Source: Pontibacter diazotrophicus
Lineage (GTDB): Bacteria; Bacteroidota; Bacteroidia; Cytophagales; Hymenobacteraceae
Direction: 5' to 3'
Length of the DNA stretch: 64,000 nucleotides
NCBI RefSeq assembly: GCF_003367245.1
Contig: NZ_QRGR01000004.1
Span: 310,001 to 374,000 of the forward strand
In this document: piece after piece, positions 18,050 through 29,400 of the stretch
How the letters are laid out: every line of letters starts with the position of its first letter
Position numbering within the stretch: position 1 is the stretch's first letter
Made by a program: the position numbers and the translations under genes
Notes under the pieces: generated by a model
Database searches by the model: none
What the model was told of the DNA's origin: nothing
The model's input: the letters and a program-made list of their open reading frames with translations, nothing else

Positions 18050-18256
18050 GAAAGGGTGGTGTTTTAAGGGTCTGCCAAATATACGGGATTGTCCGTAACC
18101 GCGGACACATTTCGGACACTAATATTTTACATAGCCTATTTTTATTACTTATGGCTACGCAACAAACTACCTCAAAACAGCCTTAAAGGCACTTTCTACG
18201 CCACTTTGTGTATCTTTAAGTATAGTAAAACCACTATAGTTTTAGTCCCCTACGGG

Positions 18257-18313
18257 CTACAAAAGCCGCTTCAGATAAAACTGGAGCGGCTTTTTTGGTT
18301 CGATAATTTATCC
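18257..18313 (+). repeat. 57-bp direct repeat, copy 1, with terminator hairpin
   Basis: The sequence from CTACAAAAGCCGC to TTTATCC is identical to 20990-21046. It contains a 14-bp stem with one G-T pair (AAAAGCCGCTTCAG ... CTGGAGCGGCTTTT) and a T-run, so it can terminate transcription. No rightward gene lies close upstream, which is odd for a terminator. Apart from this repeat I see nothing in 18050-18516. Confidence 0.85.
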
Positions 18314-18516
18314 TCTTCGTTTGAATTTTCTATAGTTCCGTTAGTTTCGTGTACCAGTAGGAGCTAATATATCCACAATTTGCTCCTAAACTTTTAATTG
18401 CCTTGCCTACCATTCAGCATATGCTTCCTAAATAATAGATTGGGAAATTTAAACAAGCCGTTGAATATTCTGGCAGCAGTTTTGTAGTGGGAAAGGCAGA
18501 CTAGAACCTTCCTGAT

Positions 18517-20748
18517 ATGAGATTAATCTGCTTCCTTTTCACGTTTTGGCTAGCCTTTACAGCGGTTACAGCATCCGCTCAATCCCTTCCAACTGGCCCG
18601 CGGGAAGAGCAGGGTAAATCGGTGCGCCTGACACAGGTTCCTCTGAACGCTACACCTGCCGAGATACAAGAGCTACTGGACCGCCACCATAACGTATATT
18701 TCATGCCTGGCACCTACAACATCGGAACACTGCATGTCAAGAAATGGCGCCGGGGTCTAATATGGGGAGCAGGTCGTCTGACAACTACTTTAAAGGGGAG
18801 CATTGTCATCAACGGCAGCCGCAACATCACGTTAGGAAACTTCAGTGTCATCAATAACAACACATCAAAAGGTGACGCTGTTATTGATGTTATCGGCAAT
18901 ACCAGAGGAAAAATAACGTTTCTCAACGCTTTAGTCTCTGCAAACAAAGATGGCATTGCCATGCGTCTGAAAGCCCCTGGGAAGTATATCATTCAAGGGT
19001 GCAACCCTAAATGGAGCGACATTGGTGTAAGCATTGAGCATCCCAGGGCGATCACAAATATATTCGGCGGTAACCTTCAGTACAACCGCATCCATATACA
19101 GCAAGTGCAGGGACACCTCGATGCGAGGGCCTTTGGCATGCAGGTAAGCAATGGCGGTGCAGACATTGTAGTGCAGTCTCCCTCGCCTCTGGGCTACCAT
19201 TTGATTGAAGGGCTTCGTACTGAAGGTAGCAACGGTAAAAACCATCTGGAAAAATTGCTACACGTGCCTCAGACCAGGGCTGCCGTGAATGTCGTGCTGC
19301 GCGCCAATACACTGGGAAGCATGCTTCACTATGCGGATTATAATGCCAATGGAACGCTGATACTGTTGGAGAACGTCAATTACCCTGGTAAGGATGACAA
19401 AAGTTCTGTTGGTGTAATGACAGGTAGCAAAGGACCGGCGAAGGTCCTGAGTTATGGAAACAAGTATGGCTTTAGCTATGACGAGGCTCCAGGTCCATTC
19501 GCCATCAGCCCAACAACAACCGTCCAGTCCATCGGCGACCTGTGGATGCTACCCAATACAACAGATTACAAAAAACCGTTTAACGAGCCCATTACGAAGC
19601 AGGCCATGCAGAAAGCTGGCAAAGCTGTGCCGCCAAAGGTTACTTTCTTGACTACCGCTGATTCTTCCGCCGTACAGCTGCCGGTTTTCCCTCTTTATGA
19701 GGTGGCTACGTCCCCCCGCATTTCCAATCTGGCAGAGTTGATGCTGAACGTGAGGGATTTCGGCGCAGTACCAAACGACGGTATTGATGACCGGGAGGCA
19801 ATCCAAAGGGCCTTGGATGCTGCAGTGATAGACGGGAGGGCTTCTGAGCCAGTCTATTTCCCATCCGGAAAATATGAGTTGAGCAAACCGCTGTTTCTTG
19901 ACCACTTGGCCGGCGGCGGTTTTTGGGGTGATGGCGCAGACAAGTCAGTACTGATCAGCACCACTGGCAAGGGGGTTATTACTTCGGATGGTGCTGGCTA
20001 TTCCGCTTTTGTGGACATGGGTTTTGTAAACAAGGCTGGTGCAGAAACAAAGACAGCCGATTTTGACTGGGTTAATGACCAATCAGCAGATAAGAGCCGA
20101 AAAAAGACAGGAGCAGCTTTGCAGGCGAACATGTTCTATCGTTGCAAGTTTGAAAACGGCAGCATCGGAATGGCAGTTGGTGCTCATAAAATGGGAGACG
20201 GATTCATGATCATCGACTGTGTTTTCAGGAACATAAAGACACCTAAAGGGGAGGGTGCTGCCTATTCATCTGAAAACTTTAATGTGCTCACAAATCCTTT
20301 GGTGCACTGTCTGTTTGATGATGTAGACTGCGCAGTCTCCAATAAAAAGGGAAGCTTTAATTTCTATGGCAATAAATTGACTAACATTCACAAAGCAGCA
20401 CTTAAATTCTACACTATCGTGGGGAACGGTTTTGCCATTGTTAACAATGAAATGGATTCGTCTCCAGTTCCCTTCGTGACGACTGGTCACAGTTCGGCAA
20501 AAGCGCATCTACTTATCGAGCGGGTCAGTGCAAAGGCGGCAGGAACAAAGTCTAGTGCCTCTAAATATAATCTTGGTGGTTCCGTTATGTTCCTTCACTC
20601 CTACTTTCCTAACCGCACTATTATAAACGGCGGTGGTATCGGCGATAATTCACTGATTGTATATAACACCGCAGCTGCTGAGGCTTTGACCAAAGGAAGG
20701 GCGCATGGGTATTTGATAAGCGTGAAAAGGAAAGGCCAAAAAGATTAA
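18517..20748 (+). CDS. Secreted right-handed beta-helix (pectate-lyase-like) protein
   Basis: A signal peptide (about 1-21, ending ASAQ) is followed by two beta-helix-type halves. The second half starts with NVRDFGAVPNDGIDDREAIQ near residue 410, the standard opening of Pectate_lyase_3/GH28-like folds, followed by YFPSGKYELSKPL. The first half (about 40-340) has many short Ile/Val/Asn-rich turns of the same kind. The length is 743 residues. No T9SS sorting domain is seen at the C-terminus, so it is probably periplasmic or released. A polysaccharide lyase or hydrolase role is likely, but no catalytic residues can be assigned from sequence alone. Both flanks carry the same 57-bp repeat. Confidence 0.8.
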   Translation: MRLICFLFTFWLAFTAVTASAQSLPTGPREEQGKSVRLTQVPLNATPAEIQELLDRHHNVYFMPGTYNIGTLHVKKWRRGLIWGAGRLTTTLKGSIVINGSRNITLGNFSVINNNTSKGDAVIDVIGNTRGKITFLNALVSANKDGIAMRLKAPGKYIIQGCNPKWSDIGVSIEHPRAITNIFGGNLQYNRIHIQQVQGHLDARAFGMQVSNGGADIVVQSPSPLGYHLIEGLRTEGSNGKNHLEKLLHVPQTRAAVNVVLRANTLGSMLHYADYNANGTLILLENVNYPGKDDKSSVGVMTGSKGPAKVLSYGNKYGFSYDEAPGPFAISPTTTVQSIGDLWMLPNTTDYKKPFNEPITKQAMQKAGKAVPPKVTFLTTADSSAVQLPVFPLYEVATSPRISNLAELMLNVRDFGAVPNDGIDDREAIQRALDAAVIDGRASEPVYFPSGKYELSKPLFLDHLAGGGFWGDGADKSVLISTTGKGVITSDGAGYSAFVDMGFVNKAGAETKTADFDWVNDQSADKSRKKTGAALQANMFYRCKFENGSIGMAVGAHKMGDGFMIIDCVFRNIKTPKGEGAAYSSENFNVLTNPLVHCLFDDVDCAVSNKKGSFNFYGNKLTNIHKAALKFYTIVGNGFAIVNNEMDSSPVPFVTTGHSSAKAHLLIERVSAKAAGTKSSASKYNLGGSVMFLHSYFPNRTIINGGGIGDNSLIVYNTAAAEALTKGRAHGYLISVKRKGQKD

Positions 20749-20956
20749 AATACTGAGGCTGCTTGCTATAAAGCTTTCATCTTCACGAAGTACACAGGCA
20801 TACTACCTCTTGTAAACTCCAGCATAAATAGGTAAACGGCGAGGTCCTTCCAAAAATTCGTACTATTGTAGAGTAGGTGAAAGCCTCTTTCAAGAAAATA
20901 GCCTTACGGCTCCTCCTCTCCTACCATCAAATAATTAGCTAGAGTAGTTAAATCCA

Positions 20957-21046
20957 TGTGGATAAAGTTCGATAATTCACTCCTTCGGTCTACAAAAGCC
21001 GCTTCAGATAAAACTGGAGCGGCTTTTTTGGTTCGATAATTTATCC
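20957..21046 (+). repeat. Modular terminator repeat with 57-bp direct repeat, copy 2
   Basis: The unit begins with TGTGGATAA (a perfect DnaA-box sequence, reverse complement of TTATCCACA), then GTTCGATAATTCACTCCTTC and GGTCTAC, and then the 57-bp repeat 20990-21046 with its terminator hairpin. It acts as a plausible terminator for the beta-helix gene. The rest of 20749-21416 shows no gene; a 61-codon leftward frame over the repeat is not credible. Confidence 0.85.
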
Positions 21047-21392
21047 CCTTTGCTTGACCTAAGCTTTCTTTTCTCCAAGTGCACATCATTTGTGCTACCT
21101 ATGAAACAGTTACTACAGTTTTTGCTATTCTAAATTTCGCAGAGATATTAGGTCCCTAAGCTATTTTCATGATTGAAAGCTCCAGAGTTAAGCTTCTTCT
21201 TCACGGTGACAGGCTTTAATAGAAGCCTTCAGGTATGTTAAAAAGCTGCTGACGTATCACGAAATCTAGTGAAGCAGGTTTCAAAAAAACATCAGCAGAT
21301 CAATAAAACTGTATAAGGTACCAAATATTTGCATGGCCAAATAAATTAATTGCTATATATTTATGTCACTTAATATTACAGAACGCTCTACT

Positions 21393-21407
21393 TCCATTTA
21401 AAATGGA
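21393..21407. promoter_or_regulatory. Palindrome upstream of the first giant T9SS gene
   Basis: TCCATTT-A-AAATGGA is a perfect 7-bp inverted repeat around one base, ending 9 bp before the ATG at 21417. It could be an operator or a hairpin at the ribosome binding region. No equivalent is found before the paralogue at 26458. Confidence 0.4.
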
Positions 21408-21416
21408 TACAGATAT

Positions 21417-24400
21417 ATGAAAACAATTTTACTCTTATTGCTGTCCCTCCTTCCACTGTACTCTTCACTTTCCCAGAATCCTGATTACCAGAAAAAATTT
21501 GCTGTAGGTAGTGTCCCCGCTATGAGTATGTACAGCATGACGTTAGACAAAGAAAACAATCTCTATCTGACACAGATGTCTAGGATTGTAAAAGTGAAGG
21601 AGGGTAAAATACTACTGGATTTTAATGTTAACAAAGACGATTACAACGCAGGATATAACAATAGTGAAGGTGTGTACTTGGACGTTGCAGTTGATCGGGC
21701 ACAATTCATTTACATTCTTAATCGTAAACAGAAGCGCATCGAAAAGCACGACCAACAGGGCAAACTAGTAAAAGTCTTCCCCACTGTCCCAGATGCAAAC
21801 CCAGACCAGTTTCTGTCTTTGTCTTTACATATCGACCATAATGATCACCTTAATATTTTTGAATCATACAACAGGAGAGTGATCGTATATGATGCAGACG
21901 GCGCACTTATCAAAACTATAATTTTGGCAGACCCTGATCCGGTATGGAAGTCAGATTACACTTCCATAGCATTCGACAATCAAAATAATATTTATTTAGC
22001 TGAAATTAAGAGAAGTTCATGGGACCCAACCGCATATATAACCCATTTAAACCGTGAGGGCAACATCATACAGCGTTTCAGCGAAGCTGTGATGAAAGAA
22101 AGTGGGTTCTACAGGTCTTATTCTCTGGCAATTGATGTAGATAAAAATGGTGACGTCTACGCCTACAATAATGGATCCGTCTACACAAATTCTATCAATT
22201 GGCCTATCGTAGTCTTTTCAGCTAATGGTTTATTGAAAAAAAGTCTTTCGGTTAATGCCGGCAGGGGGAGTTCTATCGTGTTTGATGACCAGAATAATAT
22301 GTACCTCAAGAAGGTCAGTTCAAGAGGAGACTATATCTTGAAGTATGATCAGGAGCAACAGCTTTTAGAAAAGATAGGTAACCTCAGGCGTCCTTATGAA
22401 GTTGGATTTGATAAAGCTGATAACCTTTACATTCTGGATCATATAAAAAATCAACTTGTTAAATATAACTCTGCAGGTGAAGAAGATAAGGATTTTCAGC
22501 TAGCAGACGTAAGACTCGTCAACCCTTTAACATTTACGATCGATGATAAGGGATTGATTTATATTTTGGAATATTCTGGACCATCGAACAGTAGTCCAAG
22601 TTCGAGGATCAGGAAGTTCGACTCTAATGGAAATCTGATAGGACTTTTATCAACTAGTATACCGGGAGCTTATCATGGGTACCAAAACATATATAGTTCA
22701 GCAGGGTTAGCGGTTGATCATGAGGGCCATATTTATGTAACTTGTTATACCCACAGCGACACTCACTCTTTACTAAAATTCGATTCTCAAGGGAAGTTAG
22801 TTGACAAAATCGGGCCTAACGGAAAAAAGCCCGGGCAATTGCATAAGCCCCTAGATGTAACAGTAGATGCTGCCGGAAATATTTTTGTATTGGATATGAA
22901 TGGCAAGAGGATACAGAAGTTCTCTTCCAGCGGTAAATTCATGCAGCAATATGGATCTTTTGACCCCAATGAAAACAACTATCCCTTACGCGCCAGCATT
23001 GCTTCAGATGCTTTCGGAAATGTTTTAGTAGCCACACCAGTTGGCACACATATAGGTACACGAGCCCCGGTTGTAGAATATTATGACTTGACTGGCAATA
23101 TAAAGTTCTCATTGCCAATCAATACCCCAAGTGTGGCCATGAATAAGAGCGGCAGCCTATTCGCAACAACTGATCCAAGCTATGATATAGTTACAGTATA
23201 TGAGACAAAATCACCTAGAGAATACAACCTTATGCAAGGTAACACATATCATGATGAAAACGCCAGCTGTACGTTAGACACCACTGAAACGGGACTTGCA
23301 GACATTCTTATCAAAGCAGAGCCAGGTCCTTATTATGGTGTAACAGATGCAGCAGGTAACTACAGAATACTAGTTGGGCAGGGCTCCTATACAGTAGGAC
23401 TAGTATCCGAGAATAACACTTCTGGTAAAGTGATAACCCAAACTTGTGCTTCAGGTGATATCCATTTCGAAACGTTTGGTAGTAACTCTTCAGGCAATGA
23501 CATCGGTTCAAAAGTCTCCCTCTCCCCCCACCTCTCCGTCAGCGTCTCCTCCACGCGCCGCCGGCGCTGCTTCGAGAGCACTACAACCGTACGATATAAT
23601 AACTCCGGGTTTTCGACTGCACCTGATGCCAAAGTGTATTTGCAGCTCCCGCCGGAGGTGGAGTTGCTCTCTGCAGACAAGGCCTACACCCGCCTGCCCA
23701 ACGGTACTTATGAGTTCGCTGTGGGGGACTTAGTGGCTGGGCAGAAAGGCACGATCACCATCAAAGACATTGTAACCTGCGGAGATGAGAGCGTCCGCGG
23801 CCGCACCGTCTGCACCCGCGCCTGGATTACGCCTTCTAACAACAAACCTACCCAACCGACACCAGCCATCACCATCACCGGCCGCTGCGACGCCCAGTCA
23901 GGTATGATCCGTTTCGTGATTAGAAACTCCGGCACAGCCGACATGGAGGAGCACGAACTGTTCCGCAAGTTTGCCAACGGAGCGCTATCCTCCATTGAGC
24001 AGTTCCGACTTGCCGCCGGCGATAGCATGGTACTTCGGGTTCCTTCAATGGAATATACCTGGCGACTGGAGGCGGACCAGCCGGACGGCAACGGTGACAA
24101 CAAAACAGCCAGCGTGACGGTAGAGGCCTGCACCGATGCCAATGCGGGCACAACCGTGAGCTCCGGCCTTGTGAATCTTATGCCGACAGATGACGAGGAG
24201 GCCGAAGCGTCGGAGGAGTGCGTGATGATCACAGACTCGTATGACCCGAACGATAAGCTGGTGACGCCCATGGGAAGAACCTCCGAACACTATACCCCCA
24301 CGGGCACCGCGCTCAAGTACAAGATCCGCTTTCAGAACACAGGCACGGACGTGGCCTACCGGGTGGTGGTGGTAGACACGCTCTCTCAGTACCTGGACCT

Positions 24401-25964
24401 GAGCACGCTGCAGGTCGGGGCCGCCTCGCATGCCCACCGCTTTGAGGTGAGCGGCAAAGGCCGACCGGTGCTTACCTGGACCTTCGATAACATTATGTTG
24501 CCCGACAGCACCTCAAACGAGCCGGGCAGCCACGGCTACATCCAGTTCAGCATCAAGCCGAAGGCAGACCTGCCGGAGAAGACCGCCGTGGAAAACCTTG
24601 CCGACATTTTCTTCGACTTCAACTCCCCTGTGCGCACTAACACAACGCTCAACCGCATCTATGATATGCCGCCGGTGGTGGACGAGGCGGTGCGGGTGAA
24701 CCTGGAGGACGTGCTGGCCACACCGGCCATCGCGGCTTTTGAGCCTGCTGCCGGTAAGTTTGGGACGGAGGTCACGATCACAGGTAAGCGCTTTGCCCCC
24801 AATGCCATCGACAACAAGGTATACCTGAACGGGAAAGCCGCCACTGTTGTCAGCGCCACTGACTCAGAGCTGCGCGTGCTGGTGCCTGCAGGCGCGACAA
24901 CAGGTGCCATGAAAGTGGTAACTCCAAACGGCGGCGCTACGGCAACAGAGCCTTTTGAGGTGTACCAGCCGCCGGTGCTCTCCGGCTTCAGCCCGGCAGA
25001 GGGTATGGTAGGCCAAAAAGTAACCCTGCAAGGGCAACACCTGCAATCGGAGTTGATTGAGGCTATACAGCTAGGGAATTTTGATTGCGAAGTTATAAAT
25101 CACAGTGGCTACTCGATAACGGTACAGGTACCTGCCGGAGCCACGACAGGTACCTTCGAGATCAGCACCAAAGGCGGTGAGGCGGTGAGTACTCCTTCTT
25201 TTGTGGTGTGGTACAGACCTACCATTAGCAGCCTGAGCAAAGAATCCGACATCGTAGGAGCTTTCATCACCATCACAGGGGAAAATTTTGCCGCTGACAA
25301 GGCACGAAACAAAGTGCTTTTTGGGCAGATAGAGGCGCAGGTGCTGGAGGCTACCCCACAACTACTGGTAGTAAGGGTGCCAGAGCAGGCTGCGTCTGGC
25401 TTTATAACGGTAGAGACACCAGGTGGACAGGCAGCTAACATGTTCGAAGTGATTCCAGCGCCGCGATTCACGGCCATGCAGCCGGCGCGGGGGAGCGTGG
25501 GAACGGTAGTGGAGATCAGCGGCAAGCACTTCGGTATTATGGGTCTGCAGGACAAGATCGCGTTCAATGGGCAGGAGGCGCTGGTTCTGGAAGCCTTAGG
25601 TGATAAGTATAGGGTAAGGGTACCACGGGGCACCACCACCGGCAAGGTGCAGATAATCGGTTATGGTGGCAAAGCCTACAGCACCGCTGACTTTGTAGTG
25701 GATGAGCTAACGCCGGCAGAGGCCGTACAGGTGTACCCAAACCCGAACTCCGGCCGCTTCACACTTAGCCTGCAGCACGCCGACTTCGATGTGCAGTCCG
25801 CTGAAATTTATGACGGGATAGGCAGGCTGATTCATACCACTACCGTCGATGGCCCACGGCCAGAAAAGCTGGAACTGCAGATCAGATCGGCAAAACCGGG
25901 CCTCTACACCCTGCACATCAAATCCGGGCGGGGTATGATCATCAAGAAGGTTACAGTGCTCTAG
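21417..25964 (+). CDS. Giant NHL/DUF7619/IPT surface protein with T9SS sorting domain (paralogue 1)
   Basis: This 1515-residue protein has a signal peptide (1-19), an NHL-type beta-propeller region to about 600 with repeated D-x-x-G-N-I/L-Y units, and a short SdrD-B/Cna-like domain near 606-660. A conserved block starts near 699 with LSVSVSSTRRRRCFEST. DUF7619 lies at about 940-1080 (SYDPNDKLVTP, then RFQNTGTDVAYRVVVVDTL). Four IPT/TIG folds start near 1101, 1184, 1265 and 1348. A type A T9SS sorting domain (VYPNPNSGRF to the end) closes it. It is probably secreted and anchored at the cell surface. From about codon 699 the DNA is sharply more GC-rich than before. It is closely similar to the next gene over that part. 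Confidence 0.9.
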   Translation: MKTILLLLLSLLPLYSSLSQNPDYQKKFAVGSVPAMSMYSMTLDKENNLYLTQMSRIVKVKEGKILLDFNVNKDDYNAGYNNSEGVYLDVAVDRAQFIYILNRKQKRIEKHDQQGKLVKVFPTVPDANPDQFLSLSLHIDHNDHLNIFESYNRRVIVYDADGALIKTIILADPDPVWKSDYTSIAFDNQNNIYLAEIKRSSWDPTAYITHLNREGNIIQRFSEAVMKESGFYRSYSLAIDVDKNGDVYAYNNGSVYTNSINWPIVVFSANGLLKKSLSVNAGRGSSIVFDDQNNMYLKKVSSRGDYILKYDQEQQLLEKIGNLRRPYEVGFDKADNLYILDHIKNQLVKYNSAGEEDKDFQLADVRLVNPLTFTIDDKGLIYILEYSGPSNSSPSSRIRKFDSNGNLIGLLSTSIPGAYHGYQNIYSSAGLAVDHEGHIYVTCYTHSDTHSLLKFDSQGKLVDKIGPNGKKPGQLHKPLDVTVDAAGNIFVLDMNGKRIQKFSSSGKFMQQYGSFDPNENNYPLRASIASDAFGNVLVATPVGTHIGTRAPVVEYYDLTGNIKFSLPINTPSVAMNKSGSLFATTDPSYDIVTVYETKSPREYNLMQGNTYHDENASCTLDTTETGLADILIKAEPGPYYGVTDAAGNYRILVGQGSYTVGLVSENNTSGKVITQTCASGDIHFETFGSNSSGNDIGSKVSLSPHLSVSVSSTRRRRCFESTTTVRYNNSGFSTAPDAKVYLQLPPEVELLSADKAYTRLPNGTYEFAVGDLVAGQKGTITIKDIVTCGDESVRGRTVCTRAWITPSNNKPTQPTPAITITGRCDAQSGMIRFVIRNSGTADMEEHELFRKFANGALSSIEQFRLAAGDSMVLRVPSMEYTWRLEADQPDGNGDNKTASVTVEACTDANAGTTVSSGLVNLMPTDDEEAEASEECVMITDSYDPNDKLVTPMGRTSEHYTPTGTALKYKIRFQNTGTDVAYRVVVVDTLSQYLDLSTLQVGAASHAHRFEVSGKGRPVLTWTFDNIMLPDSTSNEPGSHGYIQFSIKPKADLPEKTAVENLADIFFDFNSPVRTNTTLNRIYDMPPVVDEAVRVNLEDVLATPAIAAFEPAAGKFGTEVTITGKRFAPNAIDNKVYLNGKAATVVSATDSELRVLVPAGATTGAMKVVTPNGGATATEPFEVYQPPVLSGFSPAEGMVGQKVTLQGQHLQSELIEAIQLGNFDCEVINHSGYSITVQVPAGATTGTFEISTKGGEAVSTPSFVVWYRPTISSLSKESDIVGAFITITGENFAADKARNKVLFGQIEAQVLEATPQLLVVRVPEQAASGFITVETPGGQAANMFEVIPAPRFTAMQPARGSVGTVVEISGKHFGIMGLQDKIAFNGQEALVLEALGDKYRVRVPRGTTTGKVQIIGYGGKAYSTADFVVDELTPAEAVQVYPNPNSGRFTLSLQHADFDVQSAEIYDGIGRLIHTTTVDGPRPEKLELQIRSAKPGLYTLHIKSGRGMIIKKVTVL

Positions 25965-26085
25965 TTTCCACTTGTTTGTAAATATGAGATCTAAAATAGA
26001 GGTGGCAGATAGTCTGATGAAGAGGACTTTACTACCCCTCTCCCACCTCAAAATACTTTCTCAAGACTGCTAAGCCCATGACACG

Positions 26086-26119
26086 AAAGGCCTCCAGTTC
26101 ACACTGGAGGCCTTTTTTT
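26086..26119 (+). terminator. Terminator after T9SS paralogue 1
   Basis: AAGGCCTCCAG (26087-26097) pairs exactly with CTGGAGGCCTT (26104-26114) across a 6-nt loop, followed by T7. The preceding bases ACACGAAAGGCC match the start of the terminator after paralogue 2, so the downstream flanks are related too. Nothing gene-like is seen in the rest of 25965-26457. Confidence 0.9.
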
Positions 26120-26457
26120 ATATAAGTAGCAAAACTGTCACATTCAATTACAACTACTATCAGTTTTCCTCATTTTCACCTTCGTTAGGAGCTAAAGCCT
26201 CTGAAAACCGAACGTTAACTCGTATGCTACTTCTGCTCTTTGATAAGCCTGTCAGTATAGCATAGTCAAACATGCTATGCCTTAGTTAATTTGAGTTTAG
26301 GGGTGAATGTTGTTTCTACTCGATTCTCGAAGAGTTTTGTCGCTGCTTACAAGAGTCACATATATTCATCAATAATAACTAGCGAATTTTTATATATTTA
26401 ACTCGATAGATATATAAAATTCATTATCAATTTAACATTCTAGTAATATTAAAATAG

Positions 26458-29400
26458 ATGAAAAAAATTCTACTGCTTTTTCTGATTAAACTGCTTTTAA
26501 TTTCTCATGCATTTTCCCAAAATGATACTTTAAAAACGAAATACATTATTGGTGCAAATTTAAGCACGCCATTTGGTGTCGTTATAGACAATGAGGGTAA
26601 CATGTATGTGGCAAACAGTTATCAGGTAAGAGTGCTAGATAAGAATGGAGAGTTTGTGCGGGACATTTTTTTTGAAGATATACCATTTGCGGGTCAAGCA
26701 CTTGCTATAGCGAAAGATGTGAATGACAATCTGTTTGTATATGATAGGTATCATAACACAGTTATCAAATTAAATAAAAATGGTAAGGTCCTTTCCAGGT
26801 TCAGAGTGGCAGTTATTACAGGTTATACATCACATGATGTTGGAGGAATTGCCGTTGCGCCAGATGGTTCAGTTTATATTACACATAATTCTAGTAATGC
26901 TGTTTATAAAATTAATAGTGAAGGAAAGTATTTACTTAAATTCGGCACATTTAATTCGCCTACAGACGTTTCAGTAGGTCCAGATGGAAACATCTATGTT
27001 GCTGATACTAAAAACAAACAAATTGTAAGGTTTGATGACAGCGGCCATTATATTACATCATACTTAACCCCAGGCAATGGAGCTCCTTCTTTCTTGGTGC
27101 CCACAGGTGTAGAAATAGATAATTCTGGAACTATCTATGTAGCAGATGCAGGAAACACGACTTTATACTCTTTCAATCAGAACGGCGATAGAGGCCTTAG
27201 TACCAAGTTACAAAATGACGAAAAGTATGAAAGCTATGGCTTTGGCCTCAATATGGGCATTGGACTTGATAACTCTGGAAATATTTTTACAACTTTTAGT
27301 GGCAGCATATCATTAAAACCAAAGGGCGGTAAAATTATTGAATTATCTTCCGAAGGAGAAATAATTGCTGAATATGGTTCAGAAAACGCTGCAAGAGAAA
27401 AAATAAATTTTTCAGCATTAGAAATAGATAGCAAAGGGCAATATATATATTTTGCAGATCGCTTAACAAAGCGGGTTCATAAGTACAGTGCTCAGGGAAT
27501 CAAAGTCTTAGAATTTGGTAAAGATGGACCTGGCACAAAGTTCAATGCTATAATGGATGTTGCTTATGGCTCTGATAACACTGTCTATGTTTTGGATAGC
27601 CTACAGGATGGTAGGGCTATAAAGTACAACTCCCTAGGTAAGCCAACTGTAGAGTTCGAAGCCCTTCCAAAGGAAACACAGTCTTATAACTTTCGCTATA
27701 AAATTGCCACTGGGCAAGATAGTTATATATACATATTATCTCAGGGCAAGGTAGTCAAGTATAATTCTGAAGGAAAGTTGATTTCAGTGATTTCCTTTTC
27801 AGATGCAACAGCCACAGTAGAAAGACCCACTTACCGGGACTTAGCTGTTGATGCCACAGGTAATATTTTTGTTCTATCCAAAGCTTACCATACCGATTAT
27901 TTTAGTGCTAAGAGAACAGTCAAAAAGTACTCTCCTGTTGGAGAACTGTTAATGGAGTACAACTTACGGGACAGCATCATGCCAAGACCTCAACCCAATG
28001 ATCCTAAAAGCATTGCAATTGATGCTTCTGGCAACCTTTATGTAGCCGGACAATCTGTAGATATTTTTGATACAGCTGCCAATCTTACAGGTTCTTTGCC
28101 TGTTATCAGTGATTTAGTGGCTGTTAGCGCCACTGGTGAATGTGTTGTGACAAATACATTTCAGAAATATAACAACATCCTAATTTTAGGAAAGTCTAAT
28201 GCAAATTCAAAAAAGTATATTACAGGAACTGTTTTCAATGATGTAAATCAGAACCAAAAAATGGAAGGTAATGAAGCTAAACTGAAAAATATGATAATAA
28301 AATCTTTACCTGAACACATATATGGGATGACAGACATGTATGGAAACTATAGTTTGGCTGTTGATGCTGTCGGTACACATGAAGTCTCTCAGATATTACC
28401 AGAGAACCTGGGAATGAAATTAACACAGACATTCCCAAGTCAGAGTTCTAGTCACTCAGTCGAAGTGACGCAAGATATAAATGATGTTACTAATATTAAC
28501 TTCGGCAACCACGTCACCCTCTCACCTTACCTCTCCGTCAGCGTCTCCTCCACGCGCCGCCGCCGCTGCTTCGAGAGCACGACCAAACTCACCTACTCCA
28601 ACACCGGCTTTGCCCCCGCCGAAAACGCAAAAGTGTTCCTGCAACTTCCCGAGCAGGTGGAGTTGATTTCGGCTGACAGACCTTTTACCCGCCTGCCGAA
28701 CGGAACCTACGTATTTGAGGCGGGCACAGTAGCACCGGGCCAAAGTGGCGTCATCACCATACAGGACGAGGTTATCTGCGGCGACGAAAGCATCCGCGGC
28801 CTTACTGTTTGCACCAAAGCCTGGATTACACCGGGCAACCAGATCCCAACCGCACCACCAACAGCAGTCAGCACAATAACGGGCAAGTGCGATGCGAACA
28901 CAGGCTATGTGTGGTTCGTAATCAGGAACAACGGGCAGGTAGACATGGAGACAGGCGAGCAGTTCCGCGTTTACCAGGACGGGAAGCTGGCCACCGTGGA
29001 GAACTACACCCTCGCCGCCGGCGACAGCATGGTGCTCCGGGTGCCGGCCATGGGCCGGACCATCCGGCTGGAGGCCGACCAGCCAAACGGTAACGGAGAC
29101 AACACCCTTGCCAGCGCCACGGTGGAGGGCTGCGGGACGGGAGGATCGCCTGCCGCCGCCTTCAGCACCGGCTTCGTGAACGCCATGCCCACTGACGACG
29201 AGGAGGCCGAGGTGGCAGAGGAGTGTCTCCCGATTTCTGATTCCTTCGACCCGAACGATAAGCTGGTGACGCCCCAGGGGCTGACGGAGGAGAACCTTAC
29301 GCCCACAGGCACTGCGCTCAAGTACAAGATCCGCTTCCAGAACACCGGCACCGACGTGGCCTACCGGGTAGTGGTGGTCGACACGCTTTCGGAGTACCTG

